Made by a program: the position numbers and the translations under genes. A stretch of 64,000 bases of DNA, taken from NCBI GenBank assembly GCA_049472395.1, contig JBLIRR010000014.1, positions 1 to 64,000 of the forward strand, in the 5' to 3' direction. A model generated the notes under the pieces. That model did not search any database. It was not told the DNA's origin and saw only the letters and a program-made list of their open reading frames with translations. Source of the DNA: JBLIRR01 sp049472395. Lineage in GTDB: Bacteria; SZUA-182; DTGQ01; JBLIRR01. Of the stretch, positions 1-8,288 are shown one piece after another (positions within the stretch are counted from its first letter, which is position 1; the number at the start of each line of letters is the position of its first letter).

Positions 1-183
1 GTGTAAATTTAATAGAAATTGCTCTTTTAAAGGATTAGGCTCAATAGTAACAATATCAATAAAATTCCCGCAAGATTTACGCCAATTCCCCACATACTCA
101 CGGCCATTGTCTAATTCAATAGCAACGGCTTCTGGAATTGTTAGAGTCCCCCATAGCTGAGGTAATAAATCTATAAGCTCTAG
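1..183 (-). pseudogene. Remnant of a DUF3368-type PIN toxin gene, 5'-truncated and cut by the window edge
   Basis: Read on the minus strand, bases 183 to 1 stay open for 61 codons. They give a peptide with DLLPQLWGTLTIPEAV followed by AIELDNGREYVGNW, which resembles the N-terminal part of DUF3368 PIN-domain proteins, usually toxins of toxin-antitoxin pairs. The family normally starts about 20 residues earlier with a segment like SNTSPLI. Here an in-frame TAA at 184-186 precedes the open stretch and no start codon is visible, so the gene has lost its 5' end at the same point where the GC-richer gene on the plus strand begins. The other end runs out of the window. The family assignment is by eye. 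Confidence 0.6.
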
Positions 184-218
184 TTAGAGCGTTAAGCAAT
201 TCGAAGCGTAATGAAAGA

Positions 219-2495
219 TTGGTCGAGTTTCTGAAAACGAACTCAACGCTAGTAGACCAATCTGAAAATCTTCGAATGCTTTATTGCTGGTCTTTGTACC
301 TTGAGGGGAAATTACTGGATGCCCGCGCAAAACTAACCAAGCTAAGGGGAGATCGAGATGACCCTAACTATCGAGCGCTACAGATTAATTTAGGGATTAC
401 ACTAGGTGACTGGGATTCCCTTCGGGAGTTCGTCGCCAATGAGTTACGTGAGAAGGACAAGCGAAGCGCCTTAGAATTGATACGCGCTGCTCAACTAAGT
501 TTCCATTTGGGATCGCCGAATGCTAAAGAGCTATTATTCGCAGGGGCACATAAAGGCGATAATGACGCGGATATTTTAGCTGCTGCATACTTCCTGGCGT
601 CAAGCGCTGGTTGGGAGGATGATGTCGAAGTTTACCAATGGCTTTATAAGGCGGCCAACTTATCCGGTGACAAAGGCCCAATCCAAAAGATGTCTCTGAA
701 GGATATCCTTGATTATAAACCGGATTGGGATCGCCGAGAATCGGATACATGGCGGCAATTGAGTCGAGGCGAAATCCCGATGTTTATTGCAGGGCAACTA
801 CTGAATAAATCGCTTATTGATTTGGTATTATTCCCAGCACTAGCCAACATATCAGAGAATGATCCCCGGCGGAGGGGGGCTGTGCCGGCGTATAGCGGGG
901 TCCGTCAGCCGAATGCATTCAATACCGTCGGGGCGGTTGGAATGGAAGCGACAGCATTGCTTACATTGAGCATACTGGATTTGCTTGACGACACATTTGA
1001 GGCTTTCGATAAAGTGTTCATACCGCATTCTACGCTCGTATGGCTTTTTGAGGAGAAGCAGAAAGCCACTTTTCATCAGCCAAGTCGAATTAGAGACGCA
1101 CATCAGTTATGTCATTTATTGGCCACGGGCGCTTTGGAGAGGCTTAAATCGAGTGCTGCGCCCGATAGTGATTTTTCCGCTCAGGTCGGTGAGGAACTGG
1201 CCTTGTTGATTTCAGAGGCCGAGAGGGCGACCGACAATAGCGATCCACAAAGGATCGTTGTTCGGCCGGCTCCCGTGCATCGTATCGGGTCTCTTATGGA
1301 AGAAGAGGCTGATTTGACAGCGCATGCCTCTGTAATCAGCAGCTGCCAATCCATTGTAGACAAACTGAGTCAAAAGGGTCAGATCACGGCCACAGAGAAG
1401 AAGAAGGCGCACTCGTATTTGCAGCTTCACGAGAAACCTTGGCTAGCGCAGCCAGAGATCGCTGATAGTGCTGTACTGTATCTAGACGATTTGACTGTCA
1501 CTTATTTCCTTCATCTTGGAATATTGGAAAAACTGAAAGCTGCGGGATTTCGAGCTATTCTTTCGCCTCGTAAGGTGTCTGAGGCTAATCAGCTTATTTC
1601 ATATGAAAGAATTTCGAGCAAGGTGAATGAAGTTATCGAGAAGATAAGAAGTACGGTTAGTGCAGGAATTGTGTCTAGAAAAGTGGCAATAGGGAGAAGC
1701 ATCCGCTTCGGTCAAGCGAAAGATAGTCCGATTACTGAAAACCACCCAACCCTCAGCGTTGTAAAGCTGGCTACATATTGTAACGCTCTTCTCGTAGATG
1801 ACAGGTTTATCAACCAACATGCCAATATAAATGATGGCAAAGGACCAACACCTATATTTACGACATTGGACCTCATTGATCAATTTGCTTCCGACGGAAC
1901 TATAACAACTGAAAAATGGTTAGAGAGCAGAACATTTCTTCAGCGTGCGGGTTACTTCTTTATATCAGTAAACAAGAGGGAAGTGCAATATCATCTCGAT
2001 GCTTCACCTGTGGTCGAAGGTAAAGTGATTGAAACAGCCGAATTAAAAGCAATCCGTGAAAATATACTTCAAATCCGGATGAGCAAATGGCTTCAACTGC
2101 CGAAGGAAGCGTTTTGGTTAGATTCACTGCTAAAGATATTTATCCACGTGTTGAAAGGTCAGTGGACAGCAGATACTGACTTGTCTGCTGCCCGTGCTCG
2201 ATCTGACTGGCTCATAGGTCAGATAGATGTTCGTGGATGGGCTCACTGCCTTGGAGAAGAGGGCGGCGATAATATTGTCAAGACCGGATACAGAGCAAAT
2301 ATATTACTGCTTCTATCACCTCCGGCTGATGCCTCAGCGGAGCTCAAGGACGAATATTGGGTCTGGATCGAGGAGAGAGTCCTGTCTCCCATTAAAGAAC
2401 AGGACTCCGATCTGTACTCTTGGATACTCACGAGGACACGCGAGCAGGTTGCAGAGATTGCTGATATGGATCTGAATGGAGAAGGTGTGAAATGA
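219..2495 (+). CDS. Large TPR-like and PIN-like domain protein, probably 5'-truncated
   Basis: This 758-residue product is read from a TTG. Residues about 1-190 are alpha-helical and TPR-like. About 235-310 contain a PIN-like segment (GMEATALLTL, then IPHSTLVWLFEE). About 415-575 contain a second one (YLDDLTV at about 420, ALLVDDRF at about 523, then a TLDLIDQF segment). The C-terminal 180 residues are helical. PIN folds are usually metal-dependent RNases, so a nuclease role is inferred. The frame stays open upstream to base 177 with coding-like residues (LVRALSNSKRNERLVEFL), and there is no good ribosome binding site at the TTG, so the true N-terminus is probably missing. The gene overlaps the next one by 4 bases (ATGA), implying translational coupling. 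By eye it is richer in GC than the core genes. Confidence 0.65.
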   Translation: MVEFLKTNSTLVDQSENLRMLYCWSLYLEGKLLDARAKLTKLRGDRDDPNYRALQINLGITLGDWDSLREFVANELREKDKRSALELIRAAQLSFHLGSPNAKELLFAGAHKGDNDADILAAAYFLASSAGWEDDVEVYQWLYKAANLSGDKGPIQKMSLKDILDYKPDWDRRESDTWRQLSRGEIPMFIAGQLLNKSLIDLVLFPALANISENDPRRRGAVPAYSGVRQPNAFNTVGAVGMEATALLTLSILDLLDDTFEAFDKVFIPHSTLVWLFEEKQKATFHQPSRIRDAHQLCHLLATGALERLKSSAAPDSDFSAQVGEELALLISEAERATDNSDPQRIVVRPAPVHRIGSLMEEEADLTAHASVISSCQSIVDKLSQKGQITATEKKKAHSYLQLHEKPWLAQPEIADSAVLYLDDLTVTYFLHLGILEKLKAAGFRAILSPRKVSEANQLISYERISSKVNEVIEKIRSTVSAGIVSRKVAIGRSIRFGQAKDSPITENHPTLSVVKLATYCNALLVDDRFINQHANINDGKGPTPIFTTLDLIDQFASDGTITTEKWLESRTFLQRAGYFFISVNKREVQYHLDASPVVEGKVIETAELKAIRENILQIRMSKWLQLPKEAFWLDSLLKIFIHVLKGQWTADTDLSAARARSDWLIGQIDVRGWAHCLGEEGGDNIVKTGYRANILLLLSPPADASAELKDEYWVWIEERVLSPIKEQDSDLYSWILTRTREQVAEIADMDLNGEGVK

Positions 2496-4426
2496 AGAAA
2501 AATCCATATGTCAGGGCTGCCTTGGCTCAAGCGGCATTAGAGCTTTTACCGCCACTTATAAGCAGGTCTCTTCTTGAAGAAGCAAGCTTTCGGGAGGAAT
2601 ATGGCTTGGCGGCACATGCAATACTTTCTTTTGGTGATTCTGGTGTCTTGGTTAAACGGTCGGATTTATTCGATGCAGTTCGGGGCCTGTTTTCCGGTGC
2701 ACCTGAAATGGAAGTGACAGACACTGAAGGTCAGAAATGGGATTTAAAAAACATCAGCGATGAAGGAAAACCGCTGAGCTTTGCACTTTGTAGTGGTAGT
2801 GGCAAGCAACGTTTCATCCTTCCAGATTTTTCCGCACTTTCTTCTGATCGGAATGTACGTCTTAGTTCATTGGAAGAGGCGTCTTCAGAGGTCAACCTCC
2901 CCGCCAGTGAGCGTGATGTTTGGCGCAATATTCTTACCGAACGCGCACTCGCAGACGACGAACTCGATGCCTATCATAGCGAGTTTCGTGATACTCCCGT
3001 CGAAAAGGCTCGATCCATACGTATCGATATTGTTAATGGGAAGATCGGCATATCATCTCTCGTTCCTAATTCTCGAAGATATTTCGAGAGATTGGTTGGG
3101 ACGTATGATGGGAGTGCTTCTATCGGAGATTATGCTGCCAGGAGCGGAAGAACATTTTTTAACGAATTGTCTGCGTGGCGACCCTATGATGGTTTTTTGC
3201 ATGGTCTCTTGCTCTCATCGCATTCGTCGCTGACCTCGGAAATCAATGTCGATCTTATGAGCAGTGAGGAACTTCTCCACGCCTTTGAGTTTTTAAAAGA
3301 TTATGGTGACAGAATCTCGCAGTTAGGCGCAATTGAAGTCGGATTGCGCGTACTTTTAGCTAGACCTGAGATTGAGACGGTTCTCATGCACCTCATTGAG
3401 CAAATTAGGGACGACGATGTTAAGATAAATAAGAATGGCTTCCAGGTTTTAATGTCTCTTTTCGTTCTTGTTGATGGTGAGTTATCCCGAATCCGGTTGT
3501 TTGCCGCTGAGCCACCTTTCTATAGAAGACTTGCTTCCTTGGCTCAAGTGGCTCTAATTCATCGGCAACTTAGAAATTCGGCTATTGAAATTGATCATCT
3601 TTACGAATGGGTGATGAACAATTGTGGGCAACTATATTATCTGCAATCAATCGTAGATTTGCGTACTGAACCACGCTGGCATCCTGATTTTGCGTCGGCA
3701 TCTCAGTTAAAGGAGGAGTTTTTGAGCCGGATCATGATTGCCGCTAAGAATTATGAGGGGAATATCAAGGCGAGTGAGCTGCGAGAGCTGGTACTCGGAA
3801 CCAAGCCCGGAAGCCTTCATTGCCTTAGCAGTTTTCCACTTTCTTACTTGCCTGGTCCCTTAGATGGAGCCGAAAAGTCCCAGAACATACTGCCGGCTGA
3901 AATCTCCGAAGCTATCGAGAGGCAACTCAGCTTAGATGAAGTGGGACCAGCCTCCTTTATTGCACTTGTAAACTCCAGTTTGATCTTTCGCATTGACAGG
4001 GATCAAGCCGCATTGGCCGCAAAAGCACTGAAACTTGCAAGCTACCGACTCGCAAATATAAAAGACAGGCCGCAGCTTGTGACGATATTGAATGGATTGG
4101 CGAGGGTTACAGCTGTCACGAGGAGTCACGAGCTCGCTGATGAATTACAAATTCTTTTGCGAAGATATAGGCGAGATCCGGAATATACGTTGTCACTCGA
4201 AGAGGCTATGCGGATTGGCCTCGTTGCCGCTGCAAGTCGTCCGGATCTGAAGGATTGGAGGAGGTTTGTTGGCAATTGGCTGACAGAGCTAGCATTTGAG
4301 GATCTGAAAAACGGTGAGGGGCAGGTATTACATTCACACTTAAAGTGGCTCTGTCATTTGGTTCCCGAATTGTGGGTTACATGCGGAAGAGCTGACGCAG
4401 CTCTGAGTGCATTTACAGGACGCTGA
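2492..4426 (+). CDS. Unknown 644-residue protein, partner of the TPR/PIN-like gene
   Basis: I do not recognise this family. The product is a soluble, mostly helical 644-residue protein with no signal peptide or membrane segment. Its first 60 residues look like a helical domain, residues about 70-220 are mixed, and the remaining two thirds are long helices rich in Leu and Arg, such as might form a repeat scaffold. I see no Walker motif or obvious catalytic signature. The start overlaps the preceding stop in an ATGA, so the two proteins are probably made together and may act as a complex. Composition matches the upstream gene and differs from the AT-rich flanks, indicating joint transfer. A role in defence is an inference from the PIN-like partner and the island setting. 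Confidence 0.6.
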   Translation: MKKNPYVRAALAQAALELLPPLISRSLLEEASFREEYGLAAHAILSFGDSGVLVKRSDLFDAVRGLFSGAPEMEVTDTEGQKWDLKNISDEGKPLSFALCSGSGKQRFILPDFSALSSDRNVRLSSLEEASSEVNLPASERDVWRNILTERALADDELDAYHSEFRDTPVEKARSIRIDIVNGKIGISSLVPNSRRYFERLVGTYDGSASIGDYAARSGRTFFNELSAWRPYDGFLHGLLLSSHSSLTSEINVDLMSSEELLHAFEFLKDYGDRISQLGAIEVGLRVLLARPEIETVLMHLIEQIRDDDVKINKNGFQVLMSLFVLVDGELSRIRLFAAEPPFYRRLASLAQVALIHRQLRNSAIEIDHLYEWVMNNCGQLYYLQSIVDLRTEPRWHPDFASASQLKEEFLSRIMIAAKNYEGNIKASELRELVLGTKPGSLHCLSSFPLSYLPGPLDGAEKSQNILPAEISEAIERQLSLDEVGPASFIALVNSSLIFRIDRDQAALAAKALKLASYRLANIKDRPQLVTILNGLARVTAVTRSHELADELQILLRRYRRDPEYTLSLEEAMRIGLVAAASRPDLKDWRRFVGNWLTELAFEDLKNGEGQVLHSHLKWLCHLVPELWVTCGRADAALSAFTGR

Positions 4427-4843
4427 ATAGACTATGGTACAATCAAAGGTGGAAGAACCATTTTATCCACTTTTGTTAGCCTAAAATCGGAATTACAGAG
4501 ATGAAGAGATCCAAGGTAATTTTTGTTGATATAAACATTTTAGGGAGCTTTAAAGGTGCAATATATTCGCAGTTATCTTGAGTTTCAAGATAACGACTCA
4601 GGCTCGCCATCACTCGTTGCCCAGCTCGTTCAGATTTGACGAAGATTGCCAATTAATTATCACAGGGGAATCCCACACACCTACGCCAACACTAAGGCAA
4701 TATAAAGAGACTATTCATATTCATTAATTTTTTTAAACATATGTTGATGCCTGATGTTGTATTAAAAATGAAAGAGATTAACGTCAAAAATGGATATAAT
4801 TTTATAGAGATTTATTCATTAGAAGCATTTGGAGGTGCTAAAT
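4427..4843. other. Gap after the GC-richer gene pair
   Basis: No intact gene is seen. It contains a perfect 10-base inverted repeat (4572-4594). A short open frame from 4696 runs to a stop at 4861-4863 and encodes PDVVLKMKEINVKNGYNFIE; it looks like the C-terminal tail of a PIN-type or similar toxin, but has no credible start. Composition shifts from mixed to AT-rich across this stretch. Confidence 0.4.
4572..4594. repeat. Perfect hairpin, arms of 10 with a 3-base loop
   Basis: GTTATCTTGA, GTT, TCAAGATAAC. It lies 145 bases downstream of the 644-residue gene and has no T-tract on either side, so it is a weak candidate for a terminator or a processing site. Confidence 0.45.
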
Positions 4844-5026
4844 ATGGCAATATATCACAATGATTTTGATAAGAAAAAAGACCCAATGATGTGGCGATTG
4901 CATGAAATAAGACATAAAATGCAAAAAGAAAAATTATCTTCTGAGCAGATTAACGCAGAAGGAAGAAAAGTGTTACAAGAATGGGTAAAAAAACATAAGA
5001 AAAAAGAATTAAACAAGGTAAATTAA
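4844..5026 (+). CDS. Small charged protein of unknown function (60 residues)
   Basis: Not a family I can name. The product is 60 residues, very rich in Lys and Glu, with a central KKKDPMMWRLHEIRHKM segment, and is probably helical. I place the start at the ATG at 4844 because a strong GGAGG lies 8 bases before it; an upstream in-frame TTG at 4829 lies before that site. Its start overlaps the end of a short upstream frame (stop at 4861) that looks like a toxin tail, and a toxin-antitoxin pair follows 290 bases later. It may therefore be the surviving antitoxin-like half of a decayed pair, which is inference only. Confidence 0.5.
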   Translation: MAIYHNDFDKKKDPMMWRLHEIRHKMQKEKLSSEQINAEGRKVLQEWVKKHKKKELNKVN

Positions 5027-5315
5027 AAAAGCAGCAGGTGTTGTTAAGCTCAATTAATACTAAAGGGAAGGGAAATAAATAAGCTATCTGCACATATTTA
5101 TCCTTGGCCACTCGGCTAATATTTGATTTATCCATTGGAATAATTGAAAAATATAATGGTTCGTGCTATATATAAAAATATAAATGTTCTTCATAAATGC
5201 GGGGAATAAAGGTGGGTGCAGCCCTGCTTTTGATAGAAGAATAATATAATTTAAATATATTTAATATAAATGCTAAATATTATTCGAAAATTTTTAGGCA
5301 AAAGGAGAAAAGACT

Positions 5316-5543
5316 GTGAATGAGATATGTTTAAAACTTCCTGAAACAGTTAAGATTGATATTAATGAACTAAAAATCATCGTCGCTACACGATTTTACG
5401 AAAAAGGCAGTTTATCTTTAGGGCAAGGTGCAGATATAGCCAATGTATCGAAAAGAACCTTCATTGAACTTTTAGGTAAATATGGTGTTTCTCTCTTTAA
5501 CTATTCGCCAGAGGAATTAGAAGAAGACTTAAAAAATGCCTAA
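5316..5543 (+). CDS. UPF0175-family antitoxin
   Basis: This 75-residue protein fits the UPF0175 family: an N-terminal strand region, then a helix-turn-helix-like segment with YEKGSLSLGQGADIANVSKR and a tail matching FIELLGKYGVSLFNY. Members are the antitoxin and DNA-binding half of pairs with DUF3368 PIN toxins. The start is GTG at 5316 with AAAAGGAGAAAAG just upstream. It overlaps the following toxin gene by 8 bases, the usual layout, and probably represses the operon and neutralises the toxin. Confidence 0.85.
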   Translation: MNEICLKLPETVKIDINELKIIVATRFYEKGSLSLGQGADIANVSKRTFIELLGKYGVSLFNYSPEELEEDLKNA

Positions 5544-5991
5544 AATAATTTCAAATACAAGTTGCCTGATAACATTAGAACGTATTGAGAGAATCTATAT
5601 TTTGAAAGAACTTTATAATAAAATTATTATCCCTAAAAAAGTTGAAGAAGAATTTGGGGGCAAATTAGAAAATTGGATAAGTATTTGTGAAACCTCGGAT
5701 GTTAAAACTTTAAAGGTTCTGAAAACTATAGTAGATGAAGGGGAAGCAGAAGTATTAACCTTAGGAACAGAAATAAAGGATTCTTTATTAATTTTGGATG
5801 ATTTAAAAGCAAGAGCTGTTGCAAAAGGATTAGAAATAAATATAACAGGGACATTGGGTGTAATATTAAAAGCAAAAAGAAGAGGAATTATTAAGTCTAT
5901 AAAGGAGGTTCTAAACGATCTAAAGAAAGTTGAATTCCGAATGTCCGAGAAACTTAAAGAGAAGATGATCATCCTTTCCGAAGAGAGTTAA
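5536..5991 (+). CDS. DUF3368-family PIN-domain toxin
   Basis: This 151-residue protein begins with the family hallmark IISNTSCLITL. It continues with a DEGEAEVLTL segment holding the conserved acidic residues, then LILDDLKARAVAKGLEI and GTLGVILKAKRRG. These are the elements of the PIN fold, usually a Mg-dependent RNase that cuts RNA when the antitoxin is lost. The gene overlaps the UPF0175 gene and shares its operon. The length is normal for the family and no truncation is visible, so the pair looks functional and could stabilise the surrounding element. Confidence 0.85.
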   Translation: MPKIISNTSCLITLERIERIYILKELYNKIIIPKKVEEEFGGKLENWISICETSDVKTLKVLKTIVDEGEAEVLTLGTEIKDSLLILDDLKARAVAKGLEINITGTLGVILKAKRRGIIKSIKEVLNDLKKVEFRMSEKLKEKMIILSEES

Positions 5992-6216
5992 ATCTAGTTG
6001 TTCTTCATATACAAAAAACCTAACAAATGCGTCAAATTTTTAGGTAGAACGATTCTGGAGGCTTGTAACTTAAGGAATTTTTCTCTCTTTTTCTATATGC
6101 CTCAAGTGTCTGCTCTTTAAAGGGAGTTTTACCTGTAATCATTTACTATAAATTACAGTCAAAAGAATAAATTGTGTTCTCATATTAACCTCACTTTTTC
6201 ACCATACTTAATGAAA

Positions 6217-6241
6217 AACTCGTCTAATTATTAGACGAGTT
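6217..6241. terminator. Perfect 11-base hairpin, possible terminator
   Basis: AACTCGTCTAA, TTA, TTAGACGAGTT, followed on the plus strand by TGATGTTTTT. The stem is strong. The T-run starts 5 bases late, so it could be a rho-independent terminator for the toxin-antitoxin operon or an operator palindrome. Confidence 0.45.
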
Positions 6242-6282
6242 GATGTTTTTAAGAAAATATTTTTTAATTTTTTTATAAATAC

Positions 6283-6311
6283 TTGACAAGTTTTCAAAAC
6301 TATATTAGTAT
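6283..6311 (+). promoter_or_regulatory. Likely sigma-70 promoter and operator region of the MerR-like gene
   Basis: A perfect TTGACA at 6283-6288, a 17-base spacer and TAGTAT at 6306-6311. Immediately downstream, GTTTAC (6315-6320) and GTAAAC (6353-6358) form an inverted pair with an additional GTAAAT at 6331-6336. This may be an autoregulatory operator; that part is inference. Confidence 0.5.
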
Positions 6312-6371
6312 TATGTTTACCGATTAGAATGTAAATGTTATCAATTGAATTTGTAAACTTAAATAGTAAAA

Positions 6372-6887
6372 ATGACTGCATACTTAAAGACGGACATAGC
6401 AGCAAAAATCGAAGAAACACCCAGAAAAATACAAACATGGACAGATATAGGCCTGGTTGAACCTGATATTGTGCCATCGAGAGGCCGCGGTCATGCACGC
6501 GTTTATAGTGAAAAAAATCTGATAGAGTTTTGTATGGCAAAAATTTTAAAAGATTACGACAATATTAATCTGGAGCTTATAAAAATTATGCTCGGGGCTT
6601 TGCGAAAAGGGAGCGCCCAATTATCAACTGGAAGTAAAAAAGTAAATTTTAGCGATTTTTATAATAGCTCTAAATGGGGTACTAGAAAGGAGATAATATT
6701 TTTATTCTTTATTGGCCATAATAAAGACTTAATGCTTGTTAGTGAAACTGGGAATGGTGATTTGACTTTTGCTGTTCATATGAAAAAAACAGGACTCAAT
6801 ATTTCTAATGAAAAAGAGAGGGTGCATATTGAAGTAAAACTAGGAGAAACGAAAAAATCTGCATTGGAATTCTTAGGCATGACATAA
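6372..6887 (+). CDS. MerR-like transcriptional regulator (171 residues)
   Basis: Residues about 1-75 resemble the MerR winged helix: a recognition region with IEETPRKIQTWTDIGLVEPD, then SRGRGHARVYSEKNLIEF with the wing tyrosine, and a helix leading to ILKDYDNINLELIKIML. The C-terminal 80 residues are a small mixed domain with no recognised ligand motif. MerR-type proteins bind operator palindromes as dimers. Inverted GTTTAC/GTAAAC elements lie just upstream of the start, suggesting autoregulation. The ATG is preceded by AATAGTAAAA, not a clear ribosome binding site. The gene sits between a toxin-antitoxin pair and integrase genes, so it may regulate the element. Confidence 0.6.
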   Translation: MTAYLKTDIAAKIEETPRKIQTWTDIGLVEPDIVPSRGRGHARVYSEKNLIEFCMAKILKDYDNINLELIKIMLGALRKGSAQLSTGSKKVNFSDFYNSSKWGTRKEIIFLFFIGHNKDLMLVSETGNGDLTFAVHMKKTGLNISNEKERVHIEVKLGETKKSALEFLGMT

Positions 6888-7070
6888 AAATTTTTTATAG
6901 AATGTTATCATATTATATTGATAAATGAAACGATTAACATTGATAAAAGTTAAATTAAAATTTTGAAATCATGAATTTAATATTTAAATTGGGCAATTCG
7001 AATGAAGAATTTATCATATCCGCAATATTTTTTTTGCAAACAAAGAGAAAATAACCGGAGTGCTTGAAAG

Positions 7071-7412
7071 TTGATGAAAAATTTTCAACCAGATATAATG
7101 ACTCCCGAGGAGGCGGCCTGTTATCTCCGTAAAAGTTTGACATGGATATATAAAAACTGGAGAATAATAGGCGGTGTGAAACTCGGGGGTTCTCTATTTT
7201 TTCCGGGAAAGGAGAATCTCTATGAGTTATTATTTTATAAAAGGAAAGGGGTGGCGATACGACTTCACCCTGAAGGGAACCAGGCACACCGGGGCCTGGT
7301 TCAAAACCAAAACAGAGGCCAAACAGGCCGAAGCAAAAAAACGAGAGGAGGTGAAAAATCCACAACCAGTAGCAGAGACCCTAACAGACATAAGCTTTTT
7401 GGAATTGATTAA
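7071..7412 (+). CDS. Excisionase-like helix-turn-helix protein overlapping the integrase gene
   Basis: The first 50 residues look like a MerR-type excisionase helix-turn-helix: IMTPEEAACYLRKSLTWIYK, then GGVKLGGSLFFPGKENLYE. The frame continues for 60 more residues (113 in all), and that part overlaps the start of the integrase gene in another frame by about 190 bases. A TTG at 7071 or an ATG at 7074 could start it, with GGAG at 7057-7060. Such proteins bend DNA and direct integrases toward excision. The basic Gly/Arg-rich tail may simply be read-through of the integrase coding sequence in a second frame. Confidence 0.6.
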   Translation: MMKNFQPDIMTPEEAACYLRKSLTWIYKNWRIIGGVKLGGSLFFPGKENLYELLFYKRKGVAIRLHPEGNQAHRGLVQNQNRGQTGRSKKTRGGEKSTTSSRDPNRHKLFGID

Positions 7413-8288
7413 TAAAAGATTAGATCATGTAAAGGCTTATAACTCAGCTATTCACTACGAACATTACTATTATATGGCCCGACGATGGGTTAAAAAATGG
7501 AGTGGGCTTCTTTGCGGTCAGATTAGTCAGGATATGGTTCAAAAACATATTTTAGAGCGAAGTATGATTTCAGCATATGCCGCTAATAAAGATATCCGTT
7601 ACTTAAAGGCTGCTTTTAATTTTGGTAAGAAAAAAAGCTTATTAATGTAAATCCTGTTGATGGAATCGAATTTCTCCCAATTGAGAAGAAAATAAAATAT
7701 ATTCCACCATCGGAGGATATCGACAAGGTAATTGCAGCTGCAATCCCAGATACCCAAGATTATCTTTGGACAATCAGGGAGACTATGGCCCGGAGTATTG
7801 GGATTAATTCACTCACGTGGGATGATGTAAATTTAGAAAGAAAGTATGTAACGCTTTATACCCGAAAAAAAAGAGGCGGCCATTTAACTCCTAGAAATGT
7901 ACCGATGACTGAAAAGTTATGCGAAATTCTTGCTAGGCGATATTCAAAAAGGGATAAGACGAAGCCATGGGTTTTTGTAAATTCCTATGTTGACTGGAAG
8001 AGTGGTGAGAAGAAAGAAGGGCCATTTAAGTATCGGAAGACTATTTTAAGGACTTTATGTAAAAAGGTTGGGGTAAGAGATTTCCGCTTTCACGCTTTAA
8101 GGCATACAGGAGCATCGATCATGGAGAAGAATAATGTGCCCATTGGCACGATCCAGAGAATTTTAGGTCATGAACATAGAAGTACTACAGAAATTTATCT
8201 CCACAGTATAGGTGAGGCAGAACGTGAAGCAATCAGGATTTATGAGCAAGCTAGAAAAAATTCACACACGAATTCACACACAGGATAA
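7222..8288 (+). pseudogene. Tyrosine recombinase (phage-type integrase) with a frameshift in an A-run
   Basis: Two frames together make one integrase of about 355 residues. The first (7222-7650) has the N-terminal arm-binding segment (GKGWRYDFTLKGTRHTGAWF) and the core-binding domain. The second runs through NVNPVDGIEFLP, then TMARSIGINSLTWDDV with the first catalytic Arg, and ends with FHALRHTGASI, ILGHEHRSTTEIYLH, which supply HxxR, GH and the Tyr nucleophile. The break lies at a run of seven A (7630-7636); removing one A joins the frames as GKKKLINVNPV. It could be a decayed gene, a sequencing error, or slippage on the A-run. The gene ends 55 bases before the 3' end of tRNA-Leu, its probable target. 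Confidence 0.8.

Larger units (their letters stand above)
5992..6371. other. Gap between the toxin gene and the MerR-like gene
   Basis: AT-rich. It holds a perfect 11-base hairpin (6217-6241) and a promoter-like element (6283-6311). A 36-residue open frame on the minus strand (6142 to 6032) has a coding-like composition but no ribosome binding site, and I do not call it a gene. Confidence 0.5.

Noticed and set aside
860..885. Second copy of the tRNA-Leu 3' end (GGAGGGGGG-like string)
   Set aside because: Only about 9 bases agree, and the string is inside a coding frame.
6032..6142. A 36-residue open frame on the minus strand
   Set aside because: No ribosome binding site and no recognised family; it may be a gene remnant.
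7615..7645. Programmed minus-one frameshift signal in the integrase
   Set aside because: The A-run does not present the usual A AAA AAG heptamer in the incoming frame, and no downstream stem-loop was evident. Transcriptional slippage remains possible, but a simple indel explains the break.
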